From: Watersipora subatra
Taxonomy: Eukaryota > Bryozoa > Gymnolaemata > Cheilostomatida > Watersiporidae
Reading direction: 5' to 3'
Assembly (NCBI RefSeq): GCF_963576615.1
Contig: NC_088711.1
Location: 19,500,182-19,564,181, forward strand
Length of the DNA stretch: 64,000 bases
Shown: positions 34,409 to 47,204 of the stretch, piece by piece
Position numbering within the stretch: position 1 is the first letter of the stretch
How the letters are laid out: every line of letters begins with the position of its first letter
Program-made: the position numbers and the translations under genes
The notes under the pieces: generated by a model
Database searches by the model: none
Seen by the model: only the letters and a program-made list of their open reading frames with translations
What the model was told of the DNA's origin: nothing

Positions 34409-35293
34409 TTAAAGGTTGACTTGCAACAAAATTCACATTACAGTTATTTTATATGAAAAGATTCACCATGTTTTACTCTGTTGTGTTAAAGGTGCAAAAT
34501 ATGTGGGAATGCGATTACAAGATTTTAAAAGCTCAAAAACGAACAGTTAATCGTAGCCACACGAGACCGCCGTAGTTTGGATTCTCTTTCCAAAACAGCT
34601 CAAATGTGACGTAGTTGTGGTAGATGGTTTCTGTTTACACTTTCATGCAACCTTATTCGTCGAAATATTTTCACAAATATACTTCACGCATTCAATAAAA
34701 CCATGTCTATTGTTCTTATGCATCTATTTTATCGTCATTGTAATGCTGTCACTTTTAGCAGTGATACCTTATAACTTACCGTAAAAATTTGTTAAACTTT
34801 TTAACCTTAGCTTGAAGGAGTGCATATCATTGTCTGATAATCATGACGAGCCTGTTGGTTACCTATGATAATCGAAAAGTGCTGCAAAAATTATTTTCAA
34901 AATATTGGGTCACATGATCAGGTTACGACTTGACGATTAGTTCAAGCCGAAACAAAACTGTAAAGTAGCGAGCATCTGTATTTGATACGGGGTCTTCGGT
35001 AAAACCCGAAGTGTTTGTCATAAACTAGTACTACGATAAGTTTATATTGAGCTTTTTATTGGCCTTTCAATTCATGTGAGAACATCACGAGACAAGACAA
35101 TAACCAAACTATCATGACTACGTCAGAGAAATAAAGAGATTCCAATCTACGGCCGCTTTTTGTTTTTGAGCTTTTAAGAGCTTTCAATCACATTTCCACA
35201 TATTTGGCACCTACCACACAACAGAGTAAGACATGGTGAATCTTTTGATATCAAATAACTATAATGTGAATTTTGTTGCAAGTCAACCTTTAA
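34409..35293. mobile_element. TTAA-flanked inverted-repeat element, copy 3 (intact)
   Basis: Exact TTAA at both ends, with aggttgacttgcaac and gttgcaagtcaacct as termini. About 877 bp, no open frame. This is the best-preserved copy and defines the boundaries of the family. Confidence 0.88.
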
Positions 35294-36173
35294 GTATTGT
35301 ACCTTTGATTACAAATGTCAAATAGGTGGCCTTCAAATAAAGGGAGGCCCTAGGATATTGGCTTTGTGTTAATCTAAACAGGCCCAGGTTTCACCCTGAC
35401 TGAGTATTAATAAATTGAGAAACTATATTGTGAATAAATATACTGTTCGGAGTGTCATTTTATAACATTTTTGATTAGTGGTGTGCCGCAAAATTTTTCG
35501 ACTGTAAAAATGTGCCCTGGCTCAAAAAAGATTGAAAAATACTCACCTAGAGGACATACTTGAGCAGGTCTAATCTCAGCTAACTCGACTCAGCAAACCT
35601 ATAGGGTTTGTGTCATTGTACTAAGCCTTGTAGAGCTCATATGTATCACTGGTATTATGGTAAAGATGGCGTTTCCGGTTTCTGAACCCATTGAAAACCA
35701 TTTCTCCATTGACGCATCTACAATCTTTCATACATGGAGCTTGCCGGAATATATCATCTCTTAAATAGGAAGTTTGAACCTTCTAAACAGTATCATTAGC
35801 AATTGGCTGCCAGCTCATCTCTCATCAGTGTTTACTTCTTCAGCTAACTGCACTCCAACATGAAGGGCCAGCTTTCGCATAGCTCGTCTAGATCTACGAT
35901 TACGGTTAGGTAGAGCTTTTTGCAGTCTCTTGACAACTTTCTGACTCTCTGTTTCTTAAGGCGCCAGCTACAATAAAAATTTTGTACATAATAAATAAAT
36001 TTTGTACATTCTAAAGTTAGAAACAAAAACTGCCTAATATAAAACTACATATAATATATAAATTGTAGAAAAACGTCCGCAAATCTGTAAAATGTAAAAT
36101 CTACATACTAGAAATGAATTTCAAATTAACGTATAATAGTAATTTAATAAATACATTTAATGTATAAAGGTAC
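35294..36173. other. Non-coding stretch with weak coding-like patch
   Basis: A minus-strand frame at about 35844-35970 (LKKQRVRKLSRDCKKLYLTV) lies near the degenerate frame at 36174-36392 and may be part of the same dead element. Nothing else is recognisable. Confidence 0.3.
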
Positions 36174-36392
36174 TTACAATTGGGTAATTTCACATTTGGC
36201 ACTTTTTTCTCTTTGATTACGGTCTCTCTCACATTCGTGTTTTTCTTCTATATCCTTGTCTGACACGTTTTGCTTTTGGCGATATCTCTTTGAATCAGCT
36301 GCTTATGCTGATAAAAATACTGTATTAGTTTTGTCGTCAGTTTTCATTTTAGATTAATACTCCTTTGTACGCTCATTATGAGTCTTGGTCAT
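36174..36392 (-). pseudogene. Degenerate charged ORF
   Basis: From ATG at 36392 one frame of 73 codons reads MTKTHNERTKEY, stop, SKMKTDDKTNTVFLSA, stop, AADSKRYRQKQNVSDKDIEE, KHECERDRNQREKSAKCE and a final TAA. The even, highly charged composition and 'ERTKEY', 'SKRYRQKQ' repeats resemble N-termini of transposon proteins in invertebrates. Two internal TAA codons in one continuous frame indicate decay. I cannot name the family. Confidence 0.45.
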
Positions 36393-36585
36393 GTTGTTGT
36401 TAGGTAGACTTTACAATGAATACTGATATAGGTTGGTTCCAATCATAATTTATATTCGCTAACGTTAGTAAATTTAGCTGCTTTCCAACTCATGGAAGTC
36501 TAGGCTAGTAGAAACACCTTTGAAGGTCTTTGAAAGTCCAGTATTGTACTTTAAACTTAATGATCCTTCTCAAGATCTTATGTAA

Positions 36586-36635
36586 GTCTAGACCGGTGGT
36601 TCTTAACCAGGGAGGAATTCTCCCTGGTCTAGACA
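36586..36635. repeat. Isolated hAT-like terminus in a palindrome
   Basis: ggtggttcttaaccagggag matches the left end of the hAT element at 42961. It is enclosed by tctagacc / ggtctaga, so the whole 50 bp can fold back. It looks like a minimal deletion product. Confidence 0.6.
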
Positions 36636-36639
36636 AAGG

Positions 36640-37329
36640 TTATAATCCTTAAACTCAAATTTGAATCCTTTTCTAGGACTTACATTCGCGTCCACAAATA
36701 AGCATTAATCTCAAAAACATCTCAGAACTGGATAACGATGGAGTGCAATGCCTTCAACTCAAAGTATGGGGTGTCCCATCATTCGCGGTGTCCCATCATT
36801 TACAACAGCCATCAAATATGACAACTGGTAGAAAGCTGTATTTTTTGATATATAAAGTGAATACTATTTTTACTTTGCTCATAAATTTTTTTGCTGTATT
36901 CACAAATTGAGCTGAGTATGTAAACTTTAACATGTTTTTCGCGAATGATGGGACATTTCTACCAGCGCCTTTTATAATGCTTGCCCTACACTTTAAAATA
37001 CAGATATCATAGTTTTATTTTACATATTTACCTAGAAACAATGTCTGAGTGATGTTCACAAGATAAAGGGTTGTTTTGACATCCTGCTTTCCTGCTACAA
37101 TACATTAAAAAAACTAGAAATTTGTAATTAGTTGACGATTCGAAGAACTTTGAAGTTCAATAGTGAATAGACTCAACAAAAGTATCAATCATGTACAATA
37201 ATGCTGTTATATCTTTGCCATTTAGGGCTTTCTATATGGAAAACTCAAAATTATTTACCAAATATTAAATTTTTTTTTAGCTAAAAAGTCATTTATTTAT
37301 GGATAAGCCCATATACCCTATATTTCTTA
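36640..37329. other. Non-coding stretch
   Basis: No exon or element seen. Two close copies of 'gtgtcccatcatt' occur at about 36771 and 36790. Confidence 0.35.
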
Positions 37330-37736
37330 AAGTTGGTCTGTTCAAGTGTTCGTCCAGCTATAGTTATTAAAATCTTGGTAAAAAGAATCTGTATCACAGA
37401 ACATTTGATCTCGAATACTCTCGTTTGCAAGTCCAATGGTTTACCAATTCAGCCACACAAGCTTGATGGATTCATTAGGCGATATATGTTGCTATATGGG
37501 AGCAAATACGCTATCGCTTTCCGTTATGTGATGGTGCAATGTGATGATGAGCAGTAGCGCAATTTTATGCGTGCTCAATCGTGAGAGCAAGTAGTTAGCT
37601 CTTATTAGTAAGCCTACTAAAATTATCCATTGGCAATAGGCCAGGCTAATAGCAAGTGGCAGGCAACTATATTACCGCTCATTGTTTATAAGCTGATTTT
37701 TAATACCTGGGCAACGCTGGGCATCCAGCTAGTATA
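37330..37736 (-). mobile_element. SINE-like composite repeat
   Basis: Inverted version of 13339-13745: starts 'gtccagctatagttattaaa', carries the antisense tRNA-like head (B box region gatctcgaatac) and ends with 'acctgggcaacgctgggcat' and 'ccagctagt'. A second, shorter minus-strand SINE fragment follows at 37741-37870. Confidence 0.6.
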
Positions 37737-37740
37737 TCGA

Positions 37741-37870
37741 TATTTGTCAAAGTTTGTCATCCTTCGGTATGTCCAGCTATAGCTACATTATTAAAACCTT
37801 ACAATGAAAGATCCACATCGTAGAAGATTTGATCTTGGACCCTTCCAACCGTCAGTCCAATCCCTATTAA
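37741..37870 (-). mobile_element. SINE fragment
   Basis: Reverse complement of the SINE body/tail: 'caaagtttgtc', 'gtatgtccagctatagc', 'attaaaac', then an antisense B box-like 'gatttgatcttggac'. It is arranged in tandem behind the previous copy. Confidence 0.5.
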
Positions 37871-37913
37871 AGATGTGATGGCGTCAAATTTTAGTTGATT
37901 TTAACAGAAAGTG

Positions 37914-38668
37914 CAGTTAAACTCGGATAGCTCACTCTCGGATAGCCCAAACACATGGTTAACTCGAACGAATTTGTTTGGTCCGTTCCCACGCAATGAT
38001 AAACTGCTTTAGATAATCCGAACTCAGCTTCGTTAACTCGAACAATTTTTTGCCCAACGGCTACCAAGACTGTTGTTATCGCTTTAGAATATCACTATAT
38101 TCCAAGCTATAGAGATAAACCTCAACTTTTAGTAGTTCTTAGGCGTCGTTATCACCATCATCGGCAAAATATTTTCATTAATGAGTTTTCTAAAGGTTTG
38201 CGAAAAATCAAATTTTACCAAACATCCGCTTAGCGATGGCCCTCCGAATGCAAAAAAAAGCGAGGTAACCTTTGGATAAACTTCAAGAAAAATCAGCAAA
38301 ATTGATCATGGTTAAAATGCTCAAAAGAAAAATATATGTCTTTTTTTCTGAGCATTTCAACAGCGATCAATTTTTGCCAAATTTAACCTGAAAACGTCCT
38401 GGCAGTCACATCACCTAAAACAACAAACAAATCTCAAGTGATAGAAAAATCTCTATACTTTCTGATAAATATTTTTTAAACTTTACATTAGAAACCTTTT
38501 AATTTGCAAAAAGCTATCTATGCTTTTGATTTATGTATAGTTTGTATATTTACATGTATCTACTAAAAAATACATGGACTTGTGACAGTGCTCTGATAAC
38601 TTGAACGCTCTGATAACTCGAACACTTTCGCTCGGTCCCGTGAAGTTTGAGTTATCCGAGTTTGCATG
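37914..38668. mobile_element. pogo/Tigger-like non-autonomous element
   Basis: Ends cagttaaactcggatagctc and gagttatccgagtttgca are inverted. Sub-terminal blocks (ttaactcgaac, cgttcccacg, cgctcggtccc) also match the element at 46563-47698. No transposase frame. The flanking TA is not clear, so the end points are approximate. Confidence 0.7.
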
Positions 38669-38785
38669 TATTGATTTTTGTCATTCAGTTGACAAGTTGA
38701 TTGTTGTTTTAGGCGATCTCATTGTCAAGATATTTCAGGATTAAAATCGACATATTATATTTACTACTAGTCTCTCTATTTATCA

Positions 38786-38935
<150 letters not shown>

Positions 38936-39699
38936 ATATGTACATGTACTACTAGTCCCTCTGATTGAAGATTTAAATCGATCAAAATTGATCGCGGTAA
39001 AAACGCTCAGGAAAAAAAGACGTGCCGAGACTTGCCCAAAATGATGTAACTAGTGGTACAACCTATCAACGCTATTGCGATAAAAATCTAGTACTAATGG
39101 CTCTATTGGTGTATATTTTATGTTGCATTTGCTCATGATTGCTAGGTTAAATTAAATCTAGCAACAGATACATTATTATAAATGTCTCAAAAGCCTCAAA
39201 TAAAGGAAATTACAAATTTGTCATAATAGTTTCCTCTAAATGCTGTGTAAACATTTGAGTAGCGACTACGATTCTACCAGTCTACGGTAATTAGGTCGTC
39301 GAGTTAACTTATTTCATCGGGGCCTCTGTATTAGCTAAGTTCTCAGTTACTACCCACGCCAGAAACTAGCTACTAAATAAAATAAGCATGCCGCCATCTT
39401 TGAAAAGAATATGTTCAATTATTTGGCAAAACCAACTGCATCCCAAAAAGTCATGTGTAGTCAATGTTATCTGATCATTATTGGTTTCAATTTGTAGAAA
39501 AAACGTACTGGTCACATTCGATTAGTTAATTTAAGTACAAAACAAATGGTTTTATGAGTTGACCAAAATAGTGAACGCAAAACAGCGTCAATTTAGTTGA
39601 AATCAATTACCGGTAACTTACCGATTCTGTCAAAGGGTTAATAAAGCCATTCGTGCACCTGGTTGGTGGTTTGTGGACTCACCTGTTTTCACTTAGTAG
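38936..39699. other. Non-coding stretch with a relic shared with 57880 and 58560
   Basis: 39,000 onward ('gatcgcggtaaaaacgctc', 'aagacgtgccgagacttg') resembles parts of the arms of the large inverted repeat (57890-57960, 58585-58650). No coding potential recognised. Confidence 0.4.
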
Positions 39700-39708
39700 G
39701 GTGGAGCA

Positions 39709-40521
39709 TAGCCTGTTTTGACAAACTGGTTTTTGTGGAGTTGTCCCCCGTCGAGTGGAGCAAGCAAACAACGGCTTGTCACAGCATCAGGCTTGCCTGA
39801 TGCATCAGCTGCACTGAAAGGGAGTTATTTTCTTCCATCTATGCAGCTTGGCTGTGATGTTATGTCGGTCGCTCCATTGCTAATCATAACGGATTTAGCA
39901 CAAAAATTCATGTAGAAAAAAATAAGATAATAGCATTTAACCAGATACCAATCTCTGCGGTAAACTTTAGTAGAACTTAAGAACTTAGGCAACAGCAGCA
40001 GCTGAACATGTTGTTATTTGTGCGCTCAGTCAGTTTTATTTGTATTTTTGTATCAGTCAGTTTTATTTGTATTTTTGTATCAGTCAGTTTTATTTGTATT
40101 TTTGTATCAGTCAGTTTTATTTGTATTTTTGTATCAGTCAGTTTTATTTGTATTTTTGTATCAGTCAGTTTTATTTGTATTTTTGTATCAGTCAGTTCTA
40201 TTTGTATTTTTGTATCAGTCAGTTTTATTTGTTCTTGATTTTATTTTTATTCTTAAGTTCTATTAAAGTTTACCGCAGAGACTGGACTCTGGTTAATTGT
40301 TTTTATCTCATTTTTTTCTACATGCATTTTTGGGCTGAATCCGTTATCGTTATCAATGGAGTGACCGACATAACATAGCTAAGCCGCATAGACGGAAGAG
40401 AACAACTCACTTTCAGTTCAGCTGATTCATCAGGTGCAGTGCGTATTGTGACAAGCTGTTGTTTTGCTCGCTCCGCTCGACGAGGACAACTCCGCAAAAA
40501 CAAGTTTGTCAAGACAGGCTA
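39709..40521. mobile_element. Foldback element with 9-bp target duplication
   Basis: The left arm (39709 to about 39985) and right arm (about 40250 to 40521) are inverted copies of about 275 bp. Both ends read tagcctgt. The 9 bp ggtggagca occur on both sides (39700-39708 and 40522-40530). The loop is a 27-bp minisatellite. Long inverted arms plus a 9-bp duplication point to a Mutator-like (MULE) or Foldback-type non-autonomous element. Confidence 0.88.
40018..40241. repeat. 27-bp minisatellite in the foldback loop
   Basis: About eight copies of cagtcagttttatttgtatttttgtat. It lies exactly between the two inverted arms. The three parallel open frames (FICIFVSVS repeats and similar) are artefacts of the 27-bp period. 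Confidence 0.95.
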
Positions 40522-40769
40522 GGTGGAGCATAATACTTTTTGAACTTTATATTTGGTCTGTGTGAATTAAGTCGAGCTATGCAAAAGTACTTGTCAATAC
40601 AGCTCTGATTACACTTCATAAATCCATTCAATCAATCATTCCATCCAGACAAGATTTTAGCACAGATAGCCACAAGCCTATGATGCACTCAATGCGTTCG
40701 GCAAATCATGTTTTGCATTATCTTCAACAATATTATTTTATTTTATAATTTTTACAAGCCAAAAAATTT

Positions 40770-40802
40770 CCATCGCAGTATAAAGTTTTTATACTGCGAT
40801 GG
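40770..40802. repeat. 15-bp perfect hairpin
   Basis: ccatcgcagtataaa at 40770-40784, loop gtt, and its perfect reverse complement at 40788-40802. Confidence 0.95.
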
Positions 40803-40993
40803 ATACACTCACATAGTTTCAGCTCATATAATAAGATAAATTAATCTACTGCAGCAAACTCAAACAAAATAGGGTTTGTGCAGCACACATTCGGGTCTCT
40901 CCTCATTTATGGCAGTTTCCAGACTGACATGACTGCTCTGCTAGTGAACCGCACAAGTATCCTGAAACAATAAAACAAATGTAATTAGTTTCA

Positions 40994-41030
<37 letters not shown>

Positions 41031-41032
<2 letters not shown>

Positions 41033-42359
41033 TACATGCATATGTCATTCTAACGCGTATCTACTGAAAGCTTTCAATTTGGAAGTTAGATAGATTGCGA
41101 GTGTAATTGTCAAAATAAATAAATGTTTAACAAAAGCATAAGTACTCTAAACCAACAATTCGAAGCTTTATTTCTGAGAGTTGATGATGAGCATTGATCA
41201 ATCAATTTTCCTCACTTTCTACAACTGGGAAATGAACATAAATTTTAATTATAATTCTAATTTACTAGCTAAAACTGCCAAAGAAAATTTAAGCAAATGT
41301 TATGGCTAGATGAAACAATTAAAAAGTTAGGAAACGATGATTCGTGATAGCAAAAAGTTATAATTTTACTTATTAGTAAATGTATTCATCAGTGCTAAAA
41401 TTATTACCGTTAGTTTAGAATACCTATATGTATAGGATACTCAAAGTTGAAGATAAATTTACCTCCATTCTCCTATCTTCCTCTGTGGCACTTTAACCAC
41501 CTGCTGCTCAGAAAACTCGGAGTCACCTTCGCAGTAACTTTACAATTCTGTTGTTTGTCAATAAAATGTGTCGATCGAGTAATTCATTAAAGTATCGATG
41601 TAATTAATTTAGTAAATATTGATGTCCATGTGATTTAATAATAGAGTAAAATCCCTAAATTTGAGATCACAGATAATGCGTTTTACGAGTGATAACATTT
41701 ACTACGACCTATGTAAAATTTTCGTGCGGATGATTGGCTAATGAAGCGATCTTATATTTATTGCTCATGGACTCTTTTCAGATGGATCACTCGTTAAGTC
41801 ACGAATGAAGCACCCGCTGGAATGTGAGCTTTTTAAAAGATGACCTCATTCAAGCGCATATATCTCTGGACAGGATTGGTCTACAAAGACAAAAATAACA
41901 TCAAATTGTAGCCTATGATTTAAGCTTTTATTAGTTTTAATTTCATTAAATCGACCTTTTTGACGCAACCACATCTTTAATAAGTCTATGGTTTATAGGC
42001 TGATTTTTAATACCTGATCATTACGCTAGTTTTTTAATATTTTTTTGAAATCCTAGTTATGCGATACCTTTAACAGGCTTCCACCAATTGTTATTCACAT
42101 TTATTTCATTGTTGCTAAAAACCATTCATCTCATTATCATTGGAAATAAACATCATTGATATATTATCAAAGACCATCTCCTAATTATAACCCAATTCGA
42201 TAGTATTTTTCTATACTTTTATTGATAATCTATGCTGTTCACGACTAGCTGGTTTGTCTGTTGTAGGGTCAGCGATCATCCTCTCTTCCCATTCCATGCC
42301 GAGTTCTGAGTTTCGGCCCACTGAATCCTTGTTCTTGAGGAGAATTTAATTAACTATTG
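41031..42359. other. Non-coding stretch
   Basis: AT-rich. A short remnant 'aggctgatttttaatacctg' near 41998 resembles the end of the SINE-like composite. No genes seen. Confidence 0.35.
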
Positions 42360-42700
42360 GAACTTGAACCCCAACATGCTGTTCACTGTTCAGGCACTCG
42401 AGACATGCAATTGATTGAGTTGATTTACAGGAGTTCTGATTACAGGAGTTCATTGATTGGAGTTCAACTCGAGCTTGTTAAGTGCAGAGTCAAGTGTTAG
42501 TTGTCAAGTTGTTAGATGACTGCTTGAGTAATCCATGTGATTTAATATGAGGGAGACAGCATTTTATTTTTTAAAAGCATTTCCTGTATTACCAGTGGCC
42601 TTTTTGGAGCTTGAACCCCAGTACCCCAACACAACATGCTGTTCACTGTTCAGGCACTCTAGACATGCAATTGATTGAGTTGCTTTACAGGAGTTCTGTG
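42360..42700. repeat. Direct repeat pair, about 85 bp
   Basis: 42360-42445 and 42611-42700 share 'catgctgttcactgttcagg' and 'acatgcaattgattgagttg' and 'ttacaggagttctg'. The second copy has a 10-bp insertion near its start. Confidence 0.85.
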
Positions 42701-42776
42701 TGTGCCTATGCAATAATTAAAAAAATAAAAAGCACAACATGGTTTCTAGAAATAATGTATGTAATCCAGGGGTGTC

Positions 42777-42960
42777 CAAACCTTTTGCAAAGAGGGCCAG
42801 ATTTAGCGTGTTAAAAATTTAGGGAGCCAACCTTGACGGACATTTTTTACATATAACTGCAATTAATTTAAATAACTTTTACCTAGCCAATCTGTGTTTC
42901 ATATTTGCTTTTTTATTTTAATTTCAGCTATCTTAAGCATGTGTTTTGGTTCGTTTAAAA
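42777..42960. repeat. Second hAT-like terminus
   Basis: caggggtgtccaaacctttt followed by 'gagggccag' resembles the left end of hAT elements. It runs up to the separate hAT end at 42961 and has no own right end, so it is probably truncated by that insertion. Confidence 0.45.
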
Positions 42961-45900
42961 CAGTGGTTCTTAACCAGAGGGGAATCCCCCAGGGAGGAAT
43001 TTTGGGATTTTAGGGGGGGAATTTGGCAGTTTGCCAAAGGGGATTTCCGTGGCACCAATTTTTCTTATATAAAGGGTAGCGAGGAGTGAATGAATTTCAA
43101 TAGTTTCAACAAAGCCAAGATCTAAAACTGTGGACAAGGTAAGGATTGCTACACTACATGCATATACATACCTGCAATATTAATTGTTCAGTGACTGATT
43201 TGGTTTGCATAAATGTGTAACATTTTGACAATTTGCTCTGTAGCCTAACATATATATGATGTTTTGCTCATGTAGATATTGAACGTATTCAAATATTTTG
43301 ATTGCATATCCCATATTGTAGGTGTTAGAAATGTCAAAGACCCAAAGACCCATATTTTATGCATTCAGTTCTAATATTATTATATTAGTTAGACTATTCA
43401 CTAGTTTTTTAGTTAGACTATAGTTTCTTTGCGGTCCTTTTTATTTTTTTGTTGTACACCGCTTTTTAGTTAGTTTACTTGCCGTGGTACCTTGTGGAAA
43501 GCATATTGTAAAATATGACTATTGATTACCACAATAAATATTGCTCATATATAAAGACGAACATAGGATGATTCTTACCGTAACTATGGATTCACTTGTG
43601 TGATTAAAAGCGGCATCGAAGTACCACAATGTGTTTTGTGCATGAAAGTGCTCGCTAACGACTCCATGAAACCACATCAACTTGAGCAACACTTAAGAAA
43701 TAAACATGCAGAACGCATGGATAAATCAAAGCCGTTCTTTGAAGCTAAAGAGAGCTTTCATATCCAAGCACAGGCCATTACCGAGGCATCCTATGCTCTG
43801 TCTTACCGTATCGCCAGAGATAAGAAGCCACACACCATTGGTAAAACATTAGTTAAACCTTGTCTGCTGGAGTGTACTAAGATTATTCTCGGAGACACAA
43901 CCGCTCAAAAGATAGCTGATTTATCCCTCTCAGACAGCACAGCAAAATCGAGGATCGATGATATGTCTGCGGACATAAAGAGGCAAGTAATTGAAAAGAT
44001 CAAGTCATCTCCCATGTTCGCCATTTTACTTGATGAGTCCACTGATGTTGCTAGCATTCACAGCTGATGGTGTTTGCACACAATGTACACAGAGAGACAA
44101 TTGAGGAAGAATTTCTGTTTTGCAGTCCTCTAACAGAGACCACCACAGCTGCTGATGTTATGAACCTGGTTTCCGACTTCTTCAGCAAAGAACATTTGAA
44201 CTGGGGCAAACTAATTGGAGTTTGCACTGATGGTGCTCCAGCCATGCTTGGCTGTCGTGCTGGATTTGCACAATTGGTAAAAGAAAAGAATCCTTTAGTG
44301 GTTGAGTACCCATTGCTTCATTCACAGACAAGCGTTAGCAGCAAAAACTCTTCTCAAAGGATTGCAGGAACACCTTTCTTCAGTGATTAAAGTAGTAAAC
44401 TTTATCAAGGGCTCTGCCTTGCAAACACGTCTCTTCCACAAGTTATGCGAAGATATGGATGCTGCGCAGTCATCACTATTGTTCCACACCAAAGTTCGAT
44501 GGTTATCAAAGAGTAACATGCTTCTGTGTTTCTTCAATCTACGAGCAGAGGTCAATGAGTTCTTGAAAACTCATAACAAACCCAAAATACTGGCTTCAAT
44601 GCAGGTGGAAGTCTTCCATCAGTGTCTTAATTGCTTACCTGGCTGACATATTTGGTTCAATCAATGAAGTGAACACAAAGATGCAAGGTAGAAACAGAAA
44701 TGTGTTGAATGTAACTGATAGTATCAATGCATTCAAGGACAAGCTCAAACTTTGGGTGGAAAGACTAGCTACTGGAAATGTAAGTAGAGGTAGAACGAGA
44801 CACGAGACGTCTCGAGTATCGACCTGTCTCGTCTCGTATCGGTCTCGTCTCGACTTAATTATTGCCAAACTCGAGACAGGAAATAGAACTAAAGCGCCTG
44901 CGCACGGTTGTTAAAACATGGCTTCTTACGGTAGCGACAACTCCATATATTGTAATGGATTGCGGGCAACTGCCTTTAAAGTTATACCCGGTCCGTTACT
45001 ACCTGTTGTTATTGATTATGTTGGCCACTGAGTCTAATCATGTAGTCCGGACAACGGCCCTGTTATATTTTAGTTCGGTTCTGTGTTCTTAAAACAGATA
45101 CCGGGTCGTATCTAATTACTCTTCGGATAATCCAATTTAATAAAGAAGACTTTTGCGGGTAAAATGTCTGTATTTTATCGTATCGTGTCTAAACACCAAC
45201 TGCCCTTCATAAAATTCGGGCCTCTTTTACGTATATACTACCAATCGCGGGTAAAACTTGCCCTGACACGGAGAAACGAACGAAAGGCCGTGTCGACCAT
45301 AGTCCGTGTTCGGTTAACAATGACGTTTTGTTAGCTCAATATAAGAATATACATGTGCATGTATACAGTAATTAATATAATTTCATGAGTACAATTTAAA
45401 TATAATTCACATACTACAGTTAATACACAAACAACACTTAACATTAATGAAACGATAAGAATGAAAGTATTATCGTGTGTTCTTTTAGTTGTGGTATTTC
45501 TTTGTAGAGCGACGGCTATCGGTTTCATTACATTAAAAAGTAAGAACTATTCAATAGATGGTAAAAATATACATGTACAAAGCAATATGTTTATAATAAT
45601 TATGATCAATCAAGCTCAAAATTCTTAGAATATATAACTTCGGTATTTTAGAGCTGTTTGTGTCACTTTTGTTTACAAAAACTACATGCATATCACTATT
45701 AAAATGTTGTATTTAAATCGTTTACACCAGGCGAAAATTCAATTTAAAAATAGTTTTATTAATTTTATATATACCAAGTAGCTAGTAATTGTGTAGTAAA
45801 ATCATCACCAAATGCTCATTATTTTACTGTCTCGTGTCTCGAGTCTCGAATTTTTACAAGACAGTGTCTCGAGTCTCGTCTCGAACTTAAAAAACCTGTC

Positions 45901-46430
45901 TCGTTCCACCTCTAAATGTAAGAGTTTCATTTCCAGTTCTGCATTTATTAGTTGACAAGAAAACTCCTTTCGCTTCTCTGCTAACCGACATAAAGCATCA
46001 CTTGAACAGCTTGATAGCAGAGTTTGAGAGATGTTTTCCAAAGTTAGATCCTAGGACAGAGCAATTGATGAGCCTGACCCGAGACCCTTTCAGGCGCAAT
46101 GTCCACGAGATTCCAGAACAGCTTCAGGAGGAGTTTTTTGAGCTGACAAACAACTCTGCATTAAAAGATGACTTCAAGGAGCTATCAATAGAGCACTTTT
46201 GGGTTCAGGCCCAAAGATTGTATCCTAACATAAGCCTGGCCGCTTTCAAGGTGCTCATACCATTTGCTTCCACATATCTTTGCGAGACAGCATTTTCGGC
46301 AATGCTAACCATAAAGAGCAAATTTAGAAACCATCTGGAAGTAGAAGCTGACCTATGGTGTGCCCTATCTACAACAACTCCTAACATCAAAATTCTGGTC
46401 AGCTCCAAACAAACACAGAAATCGCACTAG
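42961..46430 (+). pseudogene. hAT transposase (ZBED-type), broken and interrupted
   Basis: Left terminus cagtggttcttaacc at 42961. Coding runs from about 43560 (DDSYRNYGFTC) through a BED zinc finger (CVLCMKVLANDSMKPHQL..H....H), FAILLDESTDV, IGVCTDGAPAMLG, STHCFIHRQALAAKTL, RWLSKSNMLLCFF, and, after an insertion, the hAT dimerisation segment (AAFKVLIPFASTYLCETAFS, AMLTIKSKFRN) to a TAA at about 46428. The D..TD and W...C features match hAT enzymes of the ZBED5/SCAND3-like group. Frameshifts lie near 44058, 44300 and 44610, and a 1130-bp element sits at 44785. No right terminus is found before the next element, so this copy is dead. Confidence 0.9.
44785..45914. mobile_element. Non-autonomous hAT-like element nested in the transposase
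   Basis: tagaggtagaacgagac at the left and gtctcgttccacctcta at the right are inverted (16 of 17). The 8-bp aatgtaag flanks it exactly (44777-44784 and 45915-45922). Sub-terminal repeats of 'gtctcg' fill both ends. Removing it restores the reading from ..LATGN to the next coding block. The 8-bp duplication and the TAGAGGT end fit the hAT superfamily. The interior has no recognisable frame. Confidence 0.93.
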
Positions 46431-46523
46431 TCTGCTGACTGTCATACAATGATAGATAAATTGAGTTTCAATATACATTCATTTTGAATATTCCATGTAA
46501 ATATGACTGTAATAAATGCATAT

Positions 46524-46565
<42 letters not shown>

Positions 46566-47204
46566 TCAAACATGGATAACTCGAACTTCAAGGGACCGAG
46601 CAAAAGTGTTCGAATTATCAGAGCGTTCAAGTTATCAGAGCACTGTCACAAGTCCATATATTTACTTATTTATTAGTAGATACATGTACATATACAAACT
46701 ATAATATAAATCAAAAGCACAAATGGCTTGTTTCAAATTAAATGCTTCTAATGTAAAGTTTAAAACGTTTTCATGAAAAAGTATAGAGATTTTTCTATCA
46801 CTTGAGATTGGTTTGTTGTTTGAGGTGATGTTATTGCCAAGACGTTTTTCAGATTGAAATTGGCAAAACTTGATCATTGTTGAAATGCTCAAAAGAAAAG
46901 ACATTTTTTTCTTTTGGGTTTTTACCCACGATCAATTTTGCCGTTTTTTCTTGAAGTTTATGCAGATTACCTTACTTTACCTGGGATTCGTTAAGAGCAA
47001 CACTCTGAGGCAGTTCAATTAGAAGTTTTACGAGGTTTTACGAGGTTTTACGGTACATTCTATATCACTCACGCTTTTTTAATAGATACTTATTGAATGT
47101 ACACACGTATTCTGTGTTTAGGTCAAACGAAGAATAGTTTTTGTAGCTCAGACAACGTATACGTTTAATTACAACAATTTTTAAGACGATTTAAACATTC
47201 AACA

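Noticed and set aside
42240..42310. Resemblance to a structured RNA or rRNA fragment near 'ccattccatgccgagttctg'
   Set aside because: No extended match or pairing scheme that I can support.
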